5,261 nt of DNA from the NCBI GenBank assembly GCA_019115345.1, contig DXDV01000046.1:1-5261 (forward strand), in the 5' to 3' direction. A program made the position numbers and the translations under genes. Source of the stretch: Candidatus Intestinimonas stercorigallinarum (GTDB lineage Bacteria; Bacillota; Clostridia; Oscillospirales; Oscillospiraceae). The notes under the pieces were generated by a model. The model saw only the letters and a program-made list of their open reading frames with translations. It searched no databases and was not told the origin of the DNA. This document shows, one piece after another, positions 1 through 5,239 of the stretch. The number at the start of each line of letters is the position of its first letter. The stretch's first letter is position 1.

Positions 1-29
1 AGCGGCTCCTCTTGAGACGTTTTATGGAA

Positions 30-74
30 TTGCGCGGCCCTTGCCGCGCGAATCAACCGCTTTGCGGTTGATTC
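30..74. repeat. Two tandem perfect hairpins
   Basis: The first stem is GCGCGGC (32-38) with GCCGCGC (43-49) around a CCTT loop, extended by T31-G50 and T30-A51. The second is GAATCAACCGC (50-60) with GCGGTTGATTC (64-74), an 11-bp perfect stem with a TTT loop. The two stems are directly adjacent and share bases 50-51. No T-run follows on the + strand, so a standard intrinsic terminator is not obvious. It could be the end of an upstream gene outside the window, or a REP-like palindromic element. The rest of 1-181 shows no supportable gene. Confidence 0.6.
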
Positions 75-133
75 AGCAGACATTATTATACATCATTCGG
101 GCTTCCTTGACAATGCCAAAGGGCCAGGCAAGT

Positions 134-150
134 TTCCACAGCCTGTGGAA
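134..150. promoter_or_regulatory. 17-bp palindrome upstream of the flippase gene
   Basis: TTCCACAG-C-CTGTGGAA is a perfect 8-bp inverted repeat with a single central base. It ends next to TATACT (151-156), a possible -10 box, and lies 15 bp before the ribosome site of the flippase gene. The position suits an operator, or a short 6-bp leader hairpin with an AGCCT loop. A TTGACA at 107-112 has no acceptable -10 box at normal spacing, so the promoter itself is unresolved. Confidence 0.4.
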
Positions 151-181
151 TATACTCTCCGGGAAGGGAGGTGTTCCCTTG

Positions 182-1735
182 ATGTGGGACCCCACGTCGG
201 TGCGCCGGGGGACGCTGCTCCTCACCGCCTCCGGCCTTGTCAACCAGCTTTTGGGCTTCGTCTACCGCATCCTCCTCTCCCGGCTGGTGGGGGCGGAGGT
301 GATGGGGCTCTACCAGCTGGTGATGCCGGTCTTTTCCGTGCTGCTGTCGGTGACCGCCGTGGGGCTGACGGCGGCGGTGGCCAACCTGACCGCCCAGTAC
401 CGGGCCCTGGGCCGGGAGGGGGCGGCGGAGCAGGTGCTCCGACGGTGCCTGGTCCTGCTGGTATGCCTGCTGGCCCTGCCCGCCCTGGCCCTCGTCCTCC
501 TCTCCGACCCCATCTCGGTCTACATCCTGGGGGACGCCCGCACCCGCCTGGGCCTGCTGCTGCTGCCCCCCTGCGTCCTCCTCACCGGGGTGGAGAACCT
601 CCACAAGCACGCCTTTTACGGCGCCGGACTGGTGCGCCCCCCCGCCCTCTCCGAGGTGCTGGAGCAGGTGGTCCGCACCGCCGCCGTGCTGGGGCTCCTC
701 CTCCTCTTCCTGCCCCAGAGCCCGGAGGGGGCGGTGGGGCTCATCGTGGCGGGCATGGTGATCTGCGAGGTGTGCTCGGCCTGCACCCTCACCCTCCTCT
801 GGCGCCGCCGCCGGGGGCGGGGAGGCTCCCTCGAGCCGGGGAAGGTCCTGGACCGGCGCATCGCCCAGGTGGCCCTGCCGGTGGCCTGTACCGCCCTGCT
901 GGGCAACCTGATGGGCTCGGCCTGCGCCATCCTCATCCCCCAGAAGCTGGTGGAGGGTGGGATGGAGGTCTCCCAGGCCGTCTCCGCCTTCGGCGTCATG
1001 TTCGGCATGTCCCTGCCCATGCTGGGCCTGCCCACCGCCTTCATCTCCGCCCTGGGGCTGGTCCTCATGCCCAGGCTGGCCCAGCAGGCCGCCCTGGGCC
1101 GGTGGGGAGAGGTGCGGCGGCTCACCTCGTCGGCCATGCTGGCCGCCTCGGTGCTCATGCTCCCCGCCATGGCCCTGATGGCGGTGCTGGGGCCGGAGCT
1201 AGCCGTCCGCTTCTTCCGGGAGCCGTCCGCCGGGGACTACCTTCTCCCCCTGGCGGGGACGGTGGTCCTCTCCTGCTGGCGGTCCGTCCTCGCCTGCGCC
1301 CTCAACGGGGCGGGACGACAGGCCGCCGCCGCCCGCAACGCCCTCATTGCCGGGGCGGTGGAGCTGGCCGTCACCGCCCTCACGGTGGGCCTCCCCGGCG
1401 TGGGGCTGAAGGGCTACGTGGCCGCCGCCCTGCTCAGCGAGGGGCTGGGGGTGGGGCTCAACCTCCTCTCCCTGTGCCGGGCCTCCGGCCTCAGGCCGGA
1501 CCCCTTCCGCTGGGTGGCCGCCCCCGGCCTGGCCGCCCTCCTCATGGGCCTGGATGTGAACCTCCTCTCCCGGGTGCTCCAGGACCAGGGCCTTTCCCCG
1601 GCGGGGCGGTGGGCGGTCTGCCTCCTCTTCGGCCTGATCCTCTACCTGGCCGCCCTGAGCGCCATGGGGCTCTCCCCCCGGAGCCTGCTGGGTCTGGAGA
1701 AAAAGGGAGTATGCCGCCGGGGAAAGATGTGGTAA
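182..1735 (+). CDS. spoVB: SpoVB/MurJ-like membrane flippase (MOP superfamily)
   Basis: The predicted product is a 517-residue, very hydrophobic polytopic membrane protein with about 14 membrane segments, close to the usual SpoVB length. The N-terminus (residues 8-50: RRGTLLLTASGL, LLGFVYRILLSRLVGAE, GLYQL) matches the family opening, in which an N-terminal helix is followed by RxxLxRxxGxExxGLY. The charged hydrophilic stretch near residues 210-230 (WRRRRGRGG) is a cytoplasmic loop. Family members flip lipid-linked sugar precursors across the membrane; SpoVB acts in spore cortex peptidoglycan assembly. The start ATG at 182 has GGGAGG (166-171) ten bases upstream. A TTG at 179 is a possible alternative, and the frame is open further upstream without a ribosome site. 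The next gene follows after 32 bp, so they may be co-transcribed. It could instead be a YtgP/MurJ-type or polysaccharide flippase; the superfamily is secure, the exact role less so. Confidence 0.78.
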   Translation: MWDPTSVRRGTLLLTASGLVNQLLGFVYRILLSRLVGAEVMGLYQLVMPVFSVLLSVTAVGLTAAVANLTAQYRALGREGAAEQVLRRCLVLLVCLLALPALALVLLSDPISVYILGDARTRLGLLLLPPCVLLTGVENLHKHAFYGAGLVRPPALSEVLEQVVRTAAVLGLLLLFLPQSPEGAVGLIVAGMVICEVCSACTLTLLWRRRRGRGGSLEPGKVLDRRIAQVALPVACTALLGNLMGSACAILIPQKLVEGGMEVSQAVSAFGVMFGMSLPMLGLPTAFISALGLVLMPRLAQQAALGRWGEVRRLTSSAMLAASVLMLPAMALMAVLGPELAVRFFREPSAGDYLLPLAGTVVLSCWRSVLACALNGAGRQAAAARNALIAGAVELAVTALTVGLPGVGLKGYVAAALLSEGLGVGLNLLSLCRASGLRPDPFRWVAAPGLAALLMGLDVNLLSRVLQDQGLSPAGRWAVCLLFGLILYLAALSAMGLSPRSLLGLEKKGVCRRGKMW

Positions 1736-1738
1736 ACT
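1730..1738 (+). promoter_or_regulatory. Possible extended -10 promoter for the dehydrogenase
   Basis: TGGTAAACT overlaps the flippase stop codon (TAA at 1733-1735) and would start transcription near 1745, leaving a leader of about 23 nt. The sequence at -35 spacing is poor (TATGCC, 1710-1715). The call rests on the TGG-TAnnnT pattern also seen in the three other promoters of this window. Confidence 0.35.
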
Positions 1739-1767
1739 AAGGATACCGACAAAAAGGAGATGGGACC

Positions 1768-2529
1768 ATGAAGGCACTGGTAACGGGGGCCAGCTCGGGC
1801 ATCGGGCGGGAGATCGCCCGGGAGCTGGCCCGGCGGGGGTACGACCTCATCCTGACGGCCCGGCGGGCCGACCGGCTGCGGGAGCTGGCGGCGGAGCTGC
1901 CGGTGGCGGTGGAGGTGCTCCCCGCCGACCTCACCGACCGGGCCCAGGTGACAGACCTGTGGGAGCGGGTGAAGGACCAGGACATCGACATTCTGGTGAA
2001 CAACGCCGGGCGGGGGCTCTTCGGCCCCTTCGACGAGACCGACCTGGACACCGAGCTGGAGATGCTGGAGGTCAACATCGTGGCCCTCCACACCCTCACC
2101 AAGCGGTTCCTGCCCAAGCTGAAGGCCAGGGGGACGGGGCGCATCCTGAACGTCGCCTCCTCGGCGGCCTTCCTGCCGGGGCCCCTCCTCTCCTCCTACT
2201 ACGCCTCCAAGGCTTATGTCCTCCGGCTCTCCGAGGCGGTGGCCGAGGAGCTGCGCCGGTCGGGGAGCCGCGTGACCATCAGCGTCCTCTGTCCCGGGCC
2301 GGTGCCCACCGAGTTCGACCAGGTGGCCGACGTGCGCTTCTCCATCCCCGGCAGCGACTGCAAGGCGGTGGCCCGGCTGGCGGTGGAGGGGACGCTCCAG
2401 GGGAAGCTCCTCATCCTCCCCGGCGTCCGGATGAAGGCGGTCCACTTCTTCCAGCGGTTCGTGCCCGACAAGGTGCTCTCCCGGCTGTGCTGGCGGGTCC
2501 AGCGGCGGAAGGGCGGGCTGGAGCAATAA
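1768..2529 (+). CDS. Short-chain dehydrogenase/reductase (SDR), DltE/YqjQ-like
   Basis: This is a 253-residue classical SDR, a soluble NAD(P)-dependent oxidoreductase with a Rossmann fold. The nucleotide site TGASSGIG is at residues 6-13. Arginines 32-33 after strand 2 (TARR) suggest NADPH preference. Also present are D54 (PADLTD), NNAG at 78-81, Asn103, the catalytic Ser131, Tyr144 and Lys148 (YxxxK) and the PG motif at 176-177, so the active site is complete. The C-terminal 30 residues are basic and aromatic (FFQRFVPDKVLSRLCWRVQRR), as in DltE/YqjQ-type members, whose substrates are mostly unknown. The start ATG has AAGGAG (1754-1759) eight bases upstream. It follows the flippase gene by 32 bp and ends before a strong terminator. 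The substrate cannot be read from sequence. Confidence 0.93.
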   Translation: MKALVTGASSGIGREIARELARRGYDLILTARRADRLRELAAELPVAVEVLPADLTDRAQVTDLWERVKDQDIDILVNNAGRGLFGPFDETDLDTELEMLEVNIVALHTLTKRFLPKLKARGTGRILNVASSAAFLPGPLLSSYYASKAYVLRLSEAVAEELRRSGSRVTISVLCPGPVPTEFDQVADVRFSIPGSDCKAVARLAVEGTLQGKLLILPGVRMKAVHFFQRFVPDKVLSRLCWRVQRRKGGLEQ

Positions 2530-2533
2530 AAAT

Positions 2534-2570
2534 ACAAATGCCCGCTGTCCAAAAGACAGCGGGCATTTGT
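2534..2570. terminator. Bidirectional intrinsic terminator between convergent genes
   Basis: The left arm 2534-2549 (ACAAATGCCCGCTGTC) and right arm 2555-2570 form a perfect 16-bp stem with a CAAAA loop. On the minus strand the stem runs into ATTTGTATTTTTATT, a good U-rich tail. On the plus strand the end of the stem and following bases (CATTTGTCATAACAATT) are weaker. The stem reaches the last base of the B6 kinase stop codon (2570-2572) and starts 4 bp after the dehydrogenase stop, so it serves both genes. Confidence 0.93.
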
Positions 2571-3409
2571 CATAACAATTCCCGGAGAAGCGGCTCAAAT
2601 TGGACGCCCTCCAGCACGGGGGTACCGGCGGCCAGGGTTTGGGAGACGGTCTTCTGGATGAAGTCCACGGCGTTGGCGGTGGACTCGGACAGGGTCTCCC
2701 CCCGGAGAAGGCTGCCCAGCAGCACGGCGGCGAAAAGGTCGCCGGTGCCGAAGAACTGTCCCGGCTCCTGCCGGGCCATGGCGAAGTGGATCTTGCCGCT
2801 GCGGTTGTCCAGGCAGCCGGCGCCCAAAGCCTTGGGGGCCAGGCTGACGCCAGTGATGACCACAGAGCGCTTCCCGTCCAGGGAGAGGCGGCGGAGCCAT
2901 GCCTCGATGCCGGCCTGGCTGGTGGGGATGCGGTCGAAGGGCTCCCCCAGCAGGAGGGCGGCCTCGGTGAGGTTGGGGGTGATGAGATCGGCCTCGGCGG
3001 CCAGCCGGGCCATCTCCCGGCACATCTCCGGGGTGTAGGTGCGGTAGACCCGGCCATGGTCTCCCATGACGGGGTCGATGAGGACCAGGGTCTCCCGCCT
3101 CCGGAACTGCTGGATGAGATGGCGGAGGACGTCGATCTGCCGGAGAGAGCCCAGAAAGCCGGAGTAGATGGCGTCGAAGGAGGTGCGGAGAGCCGTCCAG
3201 TGGCGGAGGGTCTGCTCCATGTTGTCGGTGAGGTCCTGGAAGGCGGTCTCCTCCGGGATGGGGAAGGCGGTGTGGGCGGAGAGGACCGCCGTGGGCAGGG
3301 GGCAGCACTGGGCGCCCATGACCGAGAGGACCGGCAGGATCACCGAGAGCGAGCAGCGGCCCAGCCCCGACAGGTCCTGGACCACGGCGACCTTTGGCGT
3401 GCGGTACAT
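2570..3409 (-). CDS. pdxK: Pyridoxamine/pyridoxal kinase (vitamin B6 salvage)
   Basis: The predicted product is a 279-residue cytoplasmic kinase of the PfkB/ribokinase fold that phosphorylates B6 vitamers with ATP to make pyridoxal 5'-phosphate precursors. The N-terminus carries QDLSGLGRCSL (residues 11-21), the B6-kinase substrate-site signature. DPVMGDHGRVY (112-122) and TPNLTEA (144-150) are typical of the PdxK/PdxY group. GTGD (221-224) supplies the anion hole and catalytic base Asp224. Length is normal for the family. The start chosen is ATG at 3409, with AGGAGG (3416-3421) six bases upstream. The longer open frame to 3562 lacks a ribosome site and crosses the promoter. It is transcribed alone from the promoter at 3458-3486, through a leader with a small hairpin (GCCCC/GGGGC, 3426-3440) just before the ribosome site. 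The pdxK versus pdxY label is not resolved by sequence. Confidence 0.9.
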   Translation of the reverse strand: MYRTPKVAVVQDLSGLGRCSLSVILPVLSVMGAQCCPLPTAVLSAHTAFPIPEETAFQDLTDNMEQTLRHWTALRTSFDAIYSGFLGSLRQIDVLRHLIQQFRRRETLVLIDPVMGDHGRVYRTYTPEMCREMARLAAEADLITPNLTEAALLLGEPFDRIPTSQAGIEAWLRRLSLDGKRSVVITGVSLAPKALGAGCLDNRSGKIHFAMARQEPGQFFGTGDLFAAVLLGSLLRGETLSESTANAVDFIQKTVSQTLAAGTPVLEGVQFEPLLRELL

Positions 3410-3457
3410 ACCATCCCTCCTTAAGGCCCCATGCCGGGGCGCTGATCTCTTGTCACC

Positions 3458-3486
3458 ATGATACCACGTTCCGGCACGGGGCGCAA
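3458..3486 (-). promoter_or_regulatory. Promoter of the vitamin B6 kinase gene
   Basis: Read on the minus strand, TTGCGC (3486-3481) is followed by a 17-bp spacer and TATCAT (3463-3458), with a TGG extension just before the -10 box. Predicted transcription starts near 3451, about 40 nt before the ATG. Confidence 0.6.
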
Positions 3487-3515
3487 TTGACTTTCTTGCG
3501 GCTGAATGGTAAAAT
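3487..3515 (+). promoter_or_regulatory. Promoter of the HNH-like gene
   Basis: TTGACT (3487-3492), a 17-bp spacer and TAAAAT (3510-3515) with TGG directly upstream (3507-3509) form a near-consensus extended -10 promoter. Transcription would begin near 3522, giving a leader of about 24 nt that contains the ribosome site. The -35 box abuts that of the divergent B6 kinase promoter. Because the -10 box ends where an upstream in-frame GTG (3516) begins, that GTG is not the start codon. Confidence 0.8.
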
Positions 3516-3545
3516 GTGACCGATACACCGGGGAGGAGGGCATGG

Positions 3546-4334
3546 ATGGCTTCAAAGGACAATAGAGATGACTTCCCGGCAAAGGTCCGGGACCGGATCG
3601 CAAAGATGAGCGCCTATCGCTGCTCCAATCCGGCCTGCCGCAGAATGACCATCGGCTCCAGCCAGGACCACAGCAAGGAGGCCTTTTTGGGCGTGGTGTC
3701 CCACATCTGCGCGGCGGCGCCGGGAGGCCCCAGATATGACCCCTCCATGTCGCCGGAGGAGCGCGCCGGAGAGGAAAACGGCCTTTTGCTGTGCCGGTAC
3801 TGCGCGGCGCTGGTGGACGCGGACGAGGAGGCCTACCCGCCCCAGCTCCTGCGGATGTGGCGGGATGCGGCCTATCGCCAGGCGGCGGAGACCCTGACGG
3901 CGCCGGCAGACGGCGCCGCTGATTCCCGGTGCTGGAGCGTGGTGCGGCGGCTGGTCCGGGCATGCCTTTGTACCTACCAAACCCAGGGAAAGGTCTCCGA
4001 CGAGGCCAACTTCCGCAGCAGCGCAGGGGTGCTGTACCGGCTGCTCTTTGAGGCGCTGCCCCGGGCGGCGGACATCGATGAGCAATTGGAGCTCTGGTCC
4101 CGGACGGTGGGTATGGTCTATTCGGACGTTTTGGAGCCCGCTCGATGCAGGACCTCCCACTATGACCGCAGTTTTCCCCGGCGGTATCGGATTTTGATGG
4201 AGGAGTGGGATACCTATTCCGTGTCCCCCCAGGCGCGGAGAGCCCAAATTCTCAACCATATGGAGGAGGAGATTCGGGTGCTGTTTCAGACAGGAGAATG
4301 CCTTCTTCCGGAGCGGGCGCCAGCAGGGGGGTGA
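3546..4334 (+). CDS. HNH-like zinc-finger protein with degenerate active site
   Basis: The predicted soluble protein has 262 residues. Residues 26-91 match the HNH-type signature found in many putative nucleases of defence and mobile loci: a first Cys pair in CSNPAC (C26, C31), SHICAAAPGGPRYDP with H53, EENGLLLC with N78, a second Cys pair C83/C86 (CRYC), then LVD and a LLRMW segment. In the family the second pair is normally followed by His (CH..ID); here Ala87 replaces it, so the metal site may be impaired or the domain may only bind zinc and nucleic acid. Residues 125-262 are probably helical, without a motif I recognise. The ATG at 3546 has AGGAGG (3534-3539) six bases upstream. Its 3' end overlaps the convergent sigma factor gene by 83 bp. 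Wobble positions appear less GC-rich than in the left-hand genes. Function is unknown; nuclease activity is not assured. Confidence 0.75.
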   Translation: MASKDNRDDFPAKVRDRIAKMSAYRCSNPACRRMTIGSSQDHSKEAFLGVVSHICAAAPGGPRYDPSMSPEERAGEENGLLLCRYCAALVDADEEAYPPQLLRMWRDAAYRQAAETLTAPADGAADSRCWSVVRRLVRACLCTYQTQGKVSDEANFRSSAGVLYRLLFEALPRAADIDEQLELWSRTVGMVYSDVLEPARCRTSHYDRSFPRRYRILMEEWDTYSVSPQARRAQILNHMEEEIRVLFQTGECLLPERAPAGG

Positions 4335-4953
4335 GCTCCCTCCGATAGCCCCGGAGAAAATTCCAGCGGATGGCGTTTAGGGCGTCTTCGTAGTGCCGGC
4401 GGACCTGGTTTCGGGTCAGCTGGGACTGATGCGCCAATGCCTGATAGGTGGTTTGGAAAAAGACCCGGTGGTAGACAATGGTTTGGTCTACCGTCTCCAG
4501 CTGGAAGAACGCCTGCCAAAGGTATTGGTCCCGCTCCAGGCGCAGCAGGAGCCAGAGCGGGTCCTGGCACAAGGAGCGCTCGTCCGCCGCACGGTTGAGC
4601 AGATACTGATTCCTGCGGTGGGTGTGCTGACGCTCGATGCGGTTGCGGAGGATATTTTTCGCGTAACCCAGGACCAACCAGTGAAACTGACTCAGTCCCT
4701 GATAGCGCTCCAGTTGAGCGTGACACCGGGAAAGCGCCTCGTCAGTGATATCCTGATAGTCCCAGGGGCCAAAGACGTGCTGCAAGTCAGCGCGCCGCAC
4801 CTGTCCCGGGACCCATTCCAGGGCATGCCGGTAGAGGGTGTCCCAGGCCTCCTGATCCCCTGACAGAGCCTGCCGCGCCAGAACATAGGCCCGTTCCCTA
4901 GCCGCTATACGCGGCGGGGTGTAGGTGCTGTTCCTGAGCCGCTGCTTGCGCAT
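4252..4953 (-). CDS. Sigma-70 family (ECF-like) RNA polymerase sigma factor
   Basis: The predicted protein has 233 residues with a two-domain sigma layout. Region 2 spans roughly 29-115: ALSGDQEAWDTLYRHA, then DYQDITDEALSR and LERYQGLSQFHWLVLGYAKNILRNRIERQ, the pattern for core polymerase and -10 contact. Region 4 spans roughly 150-200: LETVDQTIVYHRVFFQTTYQALAHQSQLTRNQVRRHYEDALNAI has the helix-turn-helix layout used for -35 recognition (quoted here in two parts: residues 152-170 and 171-195). A basic N-terminal extension (MRKQRLRN) and a proline-rich tail (from about 212) are unusual additions. The ATG at 4953 has GGGGAGG (4968-4962) eight bases upstream; a GTG at 4962 overlaps that site and is rejected. 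No anti-sigma gene is visible in the window. The tail coding region overlaps the convergent HNH-like gene. Family is fairly sure; target promoters are unknown. Confidence 0.8.
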   Translation of the reverse strand: MRKQRLRNSTYTPPRIAARERAYVLARQALSGDQEAWDTLYRHALEWVPGQVRRADLQHVFGPWDYQDITDEALSRCHAQLERYQGLSQFHWLVLGYAKNILRNRIERQHTHRRNQYLLNRAADERSLCQDPLWLLLRLERDQYLWQAFFQLETVDQTIVYHRVFFQTTYQALAHQSQLTRNQVRRHYEDALNAIRWNFLRGYRRELTPLLAPAPEEGILLSETAPESPPPYG

Positions 4954-4984
4954 GGCGTCCACCTCCCCATGAGCTTCCCAATAG

Positions 4985-4999
4985 ATGCTGTTTCAGCAT
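4985..4999. promoter_or_regulatory. Palindrome over the sigma gene start site
   Basis: ATGCTG-TTT-CAGCAT is a perfect 6-bp inverted repeat. It overlaps the -10 box (4995-5000) and the predicted transcription start (about 4988) of the sigma gene, a typical operator position. The ten bases TAGATGCTGT at 4982-4991 recur at 5087-5096 inside the first tRNA-like repeat. Confidence 0.45.
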
Positions 5000-5023
5000 A
5001 CCACCTGCGCCACCCGGCGTCAA
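4995..5023 (-). promoter_or_regulatory. Promoter of the sigma factor gene
   Basis: Read on the minus strand, TTGACG (5023-5018), a 17-bp spacer and TATGCT (5000-4995) with TGG directly before the -10 box. The leader to the ATG at 4953 would be about 35 nt. This looks like a housekeeping-type promoter and gives no sign of self-recognition by an ECF factor. Confidence 0.65.
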
Positions 5024-5052
5024 ACGAAACTGCCCCCGAGAAAATCAAATAT

Positions 5053-5111
5053 GCGGGCATGATGGAATTGGTAGACATGCGAGATTTAGATGCTGTCACC
5101 TCAGTGAAGAA
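5053..5111 (+). pseudogene. Truncated tRNA-Leu-like repeat, copy 1
   Basis: The 59 nt resemble the 5' part of a bacterial tRNA-Leu: acceptor strand GCGGGCA (5053-5059), TG, D stem ATG (5062-5064) with CAT (5076-5078), D loop containing AATTGGTAGA, an anticodon loop TTTAGAT with UAG at 5087-5089, and a variable arm TCAC/GTGA (5096-5099 with 5104-5107). The anticodon stem CGAGA/GCTGT pairs at only two positions. No T arm or 3' acceptor strand follows. It cannot be a working tRNA. The following 44 nt (5112-5155) are unrelated to those after copy 2 and hold a hairpin (5126-5133 with 5141-5148). The open frame here (MMELVDMRDLDAV...) is what tRNA-Leu-like DNA gives on translation and has no ribosome site. 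Confidence 0.7.
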
Positions 5112-5155
5112 GTTTGCGTAAAAATAGCGGCGGAGTGTTTCTGCTGCTCATATGT

Positions 5156-5239
5156 GCGGGTATGATGAAATTGGTAAACATGCTGGATTTAGGTGCTGTC
5201 ACCTCAGTGAAGAATTACTGTTCCATTTCGGGTGCCCGC
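5156..5239 (+). pseudogene. Degenerate tRNA-Leu-like sequence, copy 2
   Basis: The first 59 nt match copy 1 at 53 positions with no gaps. Here the acceptor strand GCGGGTA (5156-5162) pairs fully, with one wobble, to TGCCCGC (5233-5239), giving the 84-nt length expected of a tRNA-Leu body. The D stem (5165-5167 with 5179-5181), UAG anticodon (5190-5192) and variable arm (5199-5202 with 5207-5210) remain. The anticodon stem CTGGA/GCTGT is mostly broken. The T arm keeps GTTC (5220-5223) but its stem does not pair. The base after the acceptor is G where leucine tRNAs have A, and no CCA is encoded. It is best read as a tRNA-derived relic or a tRNA-like RNA; aminoacylation as a normal tRNA is unlikely. 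Confidence 0.65.

Noticed and set aside
62..92. TTGCGG...TATTAT or sigma-E-type promoter upstream of the flippase
   Set aside because: The -35 half lies inside the 11-bp hairpin stem and sigma-E -35/-10 similarity is weak, so it cannot be supported.
107..135. TTGACA promoter for the flippase gene
   Set aside because: The -35 box is perfect, but no acceptable -10 sequence lies 15-19 bp downstream.
41..181. N-terminal extension of the flippase from TTG at 41
   Set aside because: It crosses two hairpins and a palindrome, has no ribosome site, and the family N-terminus begins right after ATG 182, which has a good site.
86..3308. Long open frames antisense to or out of frame with the flippase, dehydrogenase and B6 kinase genes
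   Set aside because: They encode low-complexity Pro/Gly/Ala/Arg-rich sequence typical of shadow frames in GC-rich DNA, lack ribosome sites, and overlap genes with clear family motifs.
3410..3562. 51-residue N-terminal extension of the B6 kinase
   Set aside because: No family counterpart, it spans the divergent promoters, and ATG 3409 has an ideal AGGAGG.
4393..4863. Open frame on the + strand opposite the sigma gene
   Set aside because: No ribosome site or recognisable family, and it lies fully antisense to a gene with clear sigma region 2 and 4 motifs.
5059..5123. Small peptide MMELVDMRDLDAVTSVKK... in repeat copy 1
   Set aside because: This is what tRNA-Leu-like DNA gives when translated. 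There is no ribosome site, and five of the six differences from copy 2 fall in or change codons (E/K, D/N, R/L, D/G), so there is no sign of protein-level conservation.
5053..5239. Two functional tRNA-Leu genes
   Set aside because: Anticodon and T stems do not pair, A73 and CCA are absent, and copy 1 lacks a 3' acceptor strand.
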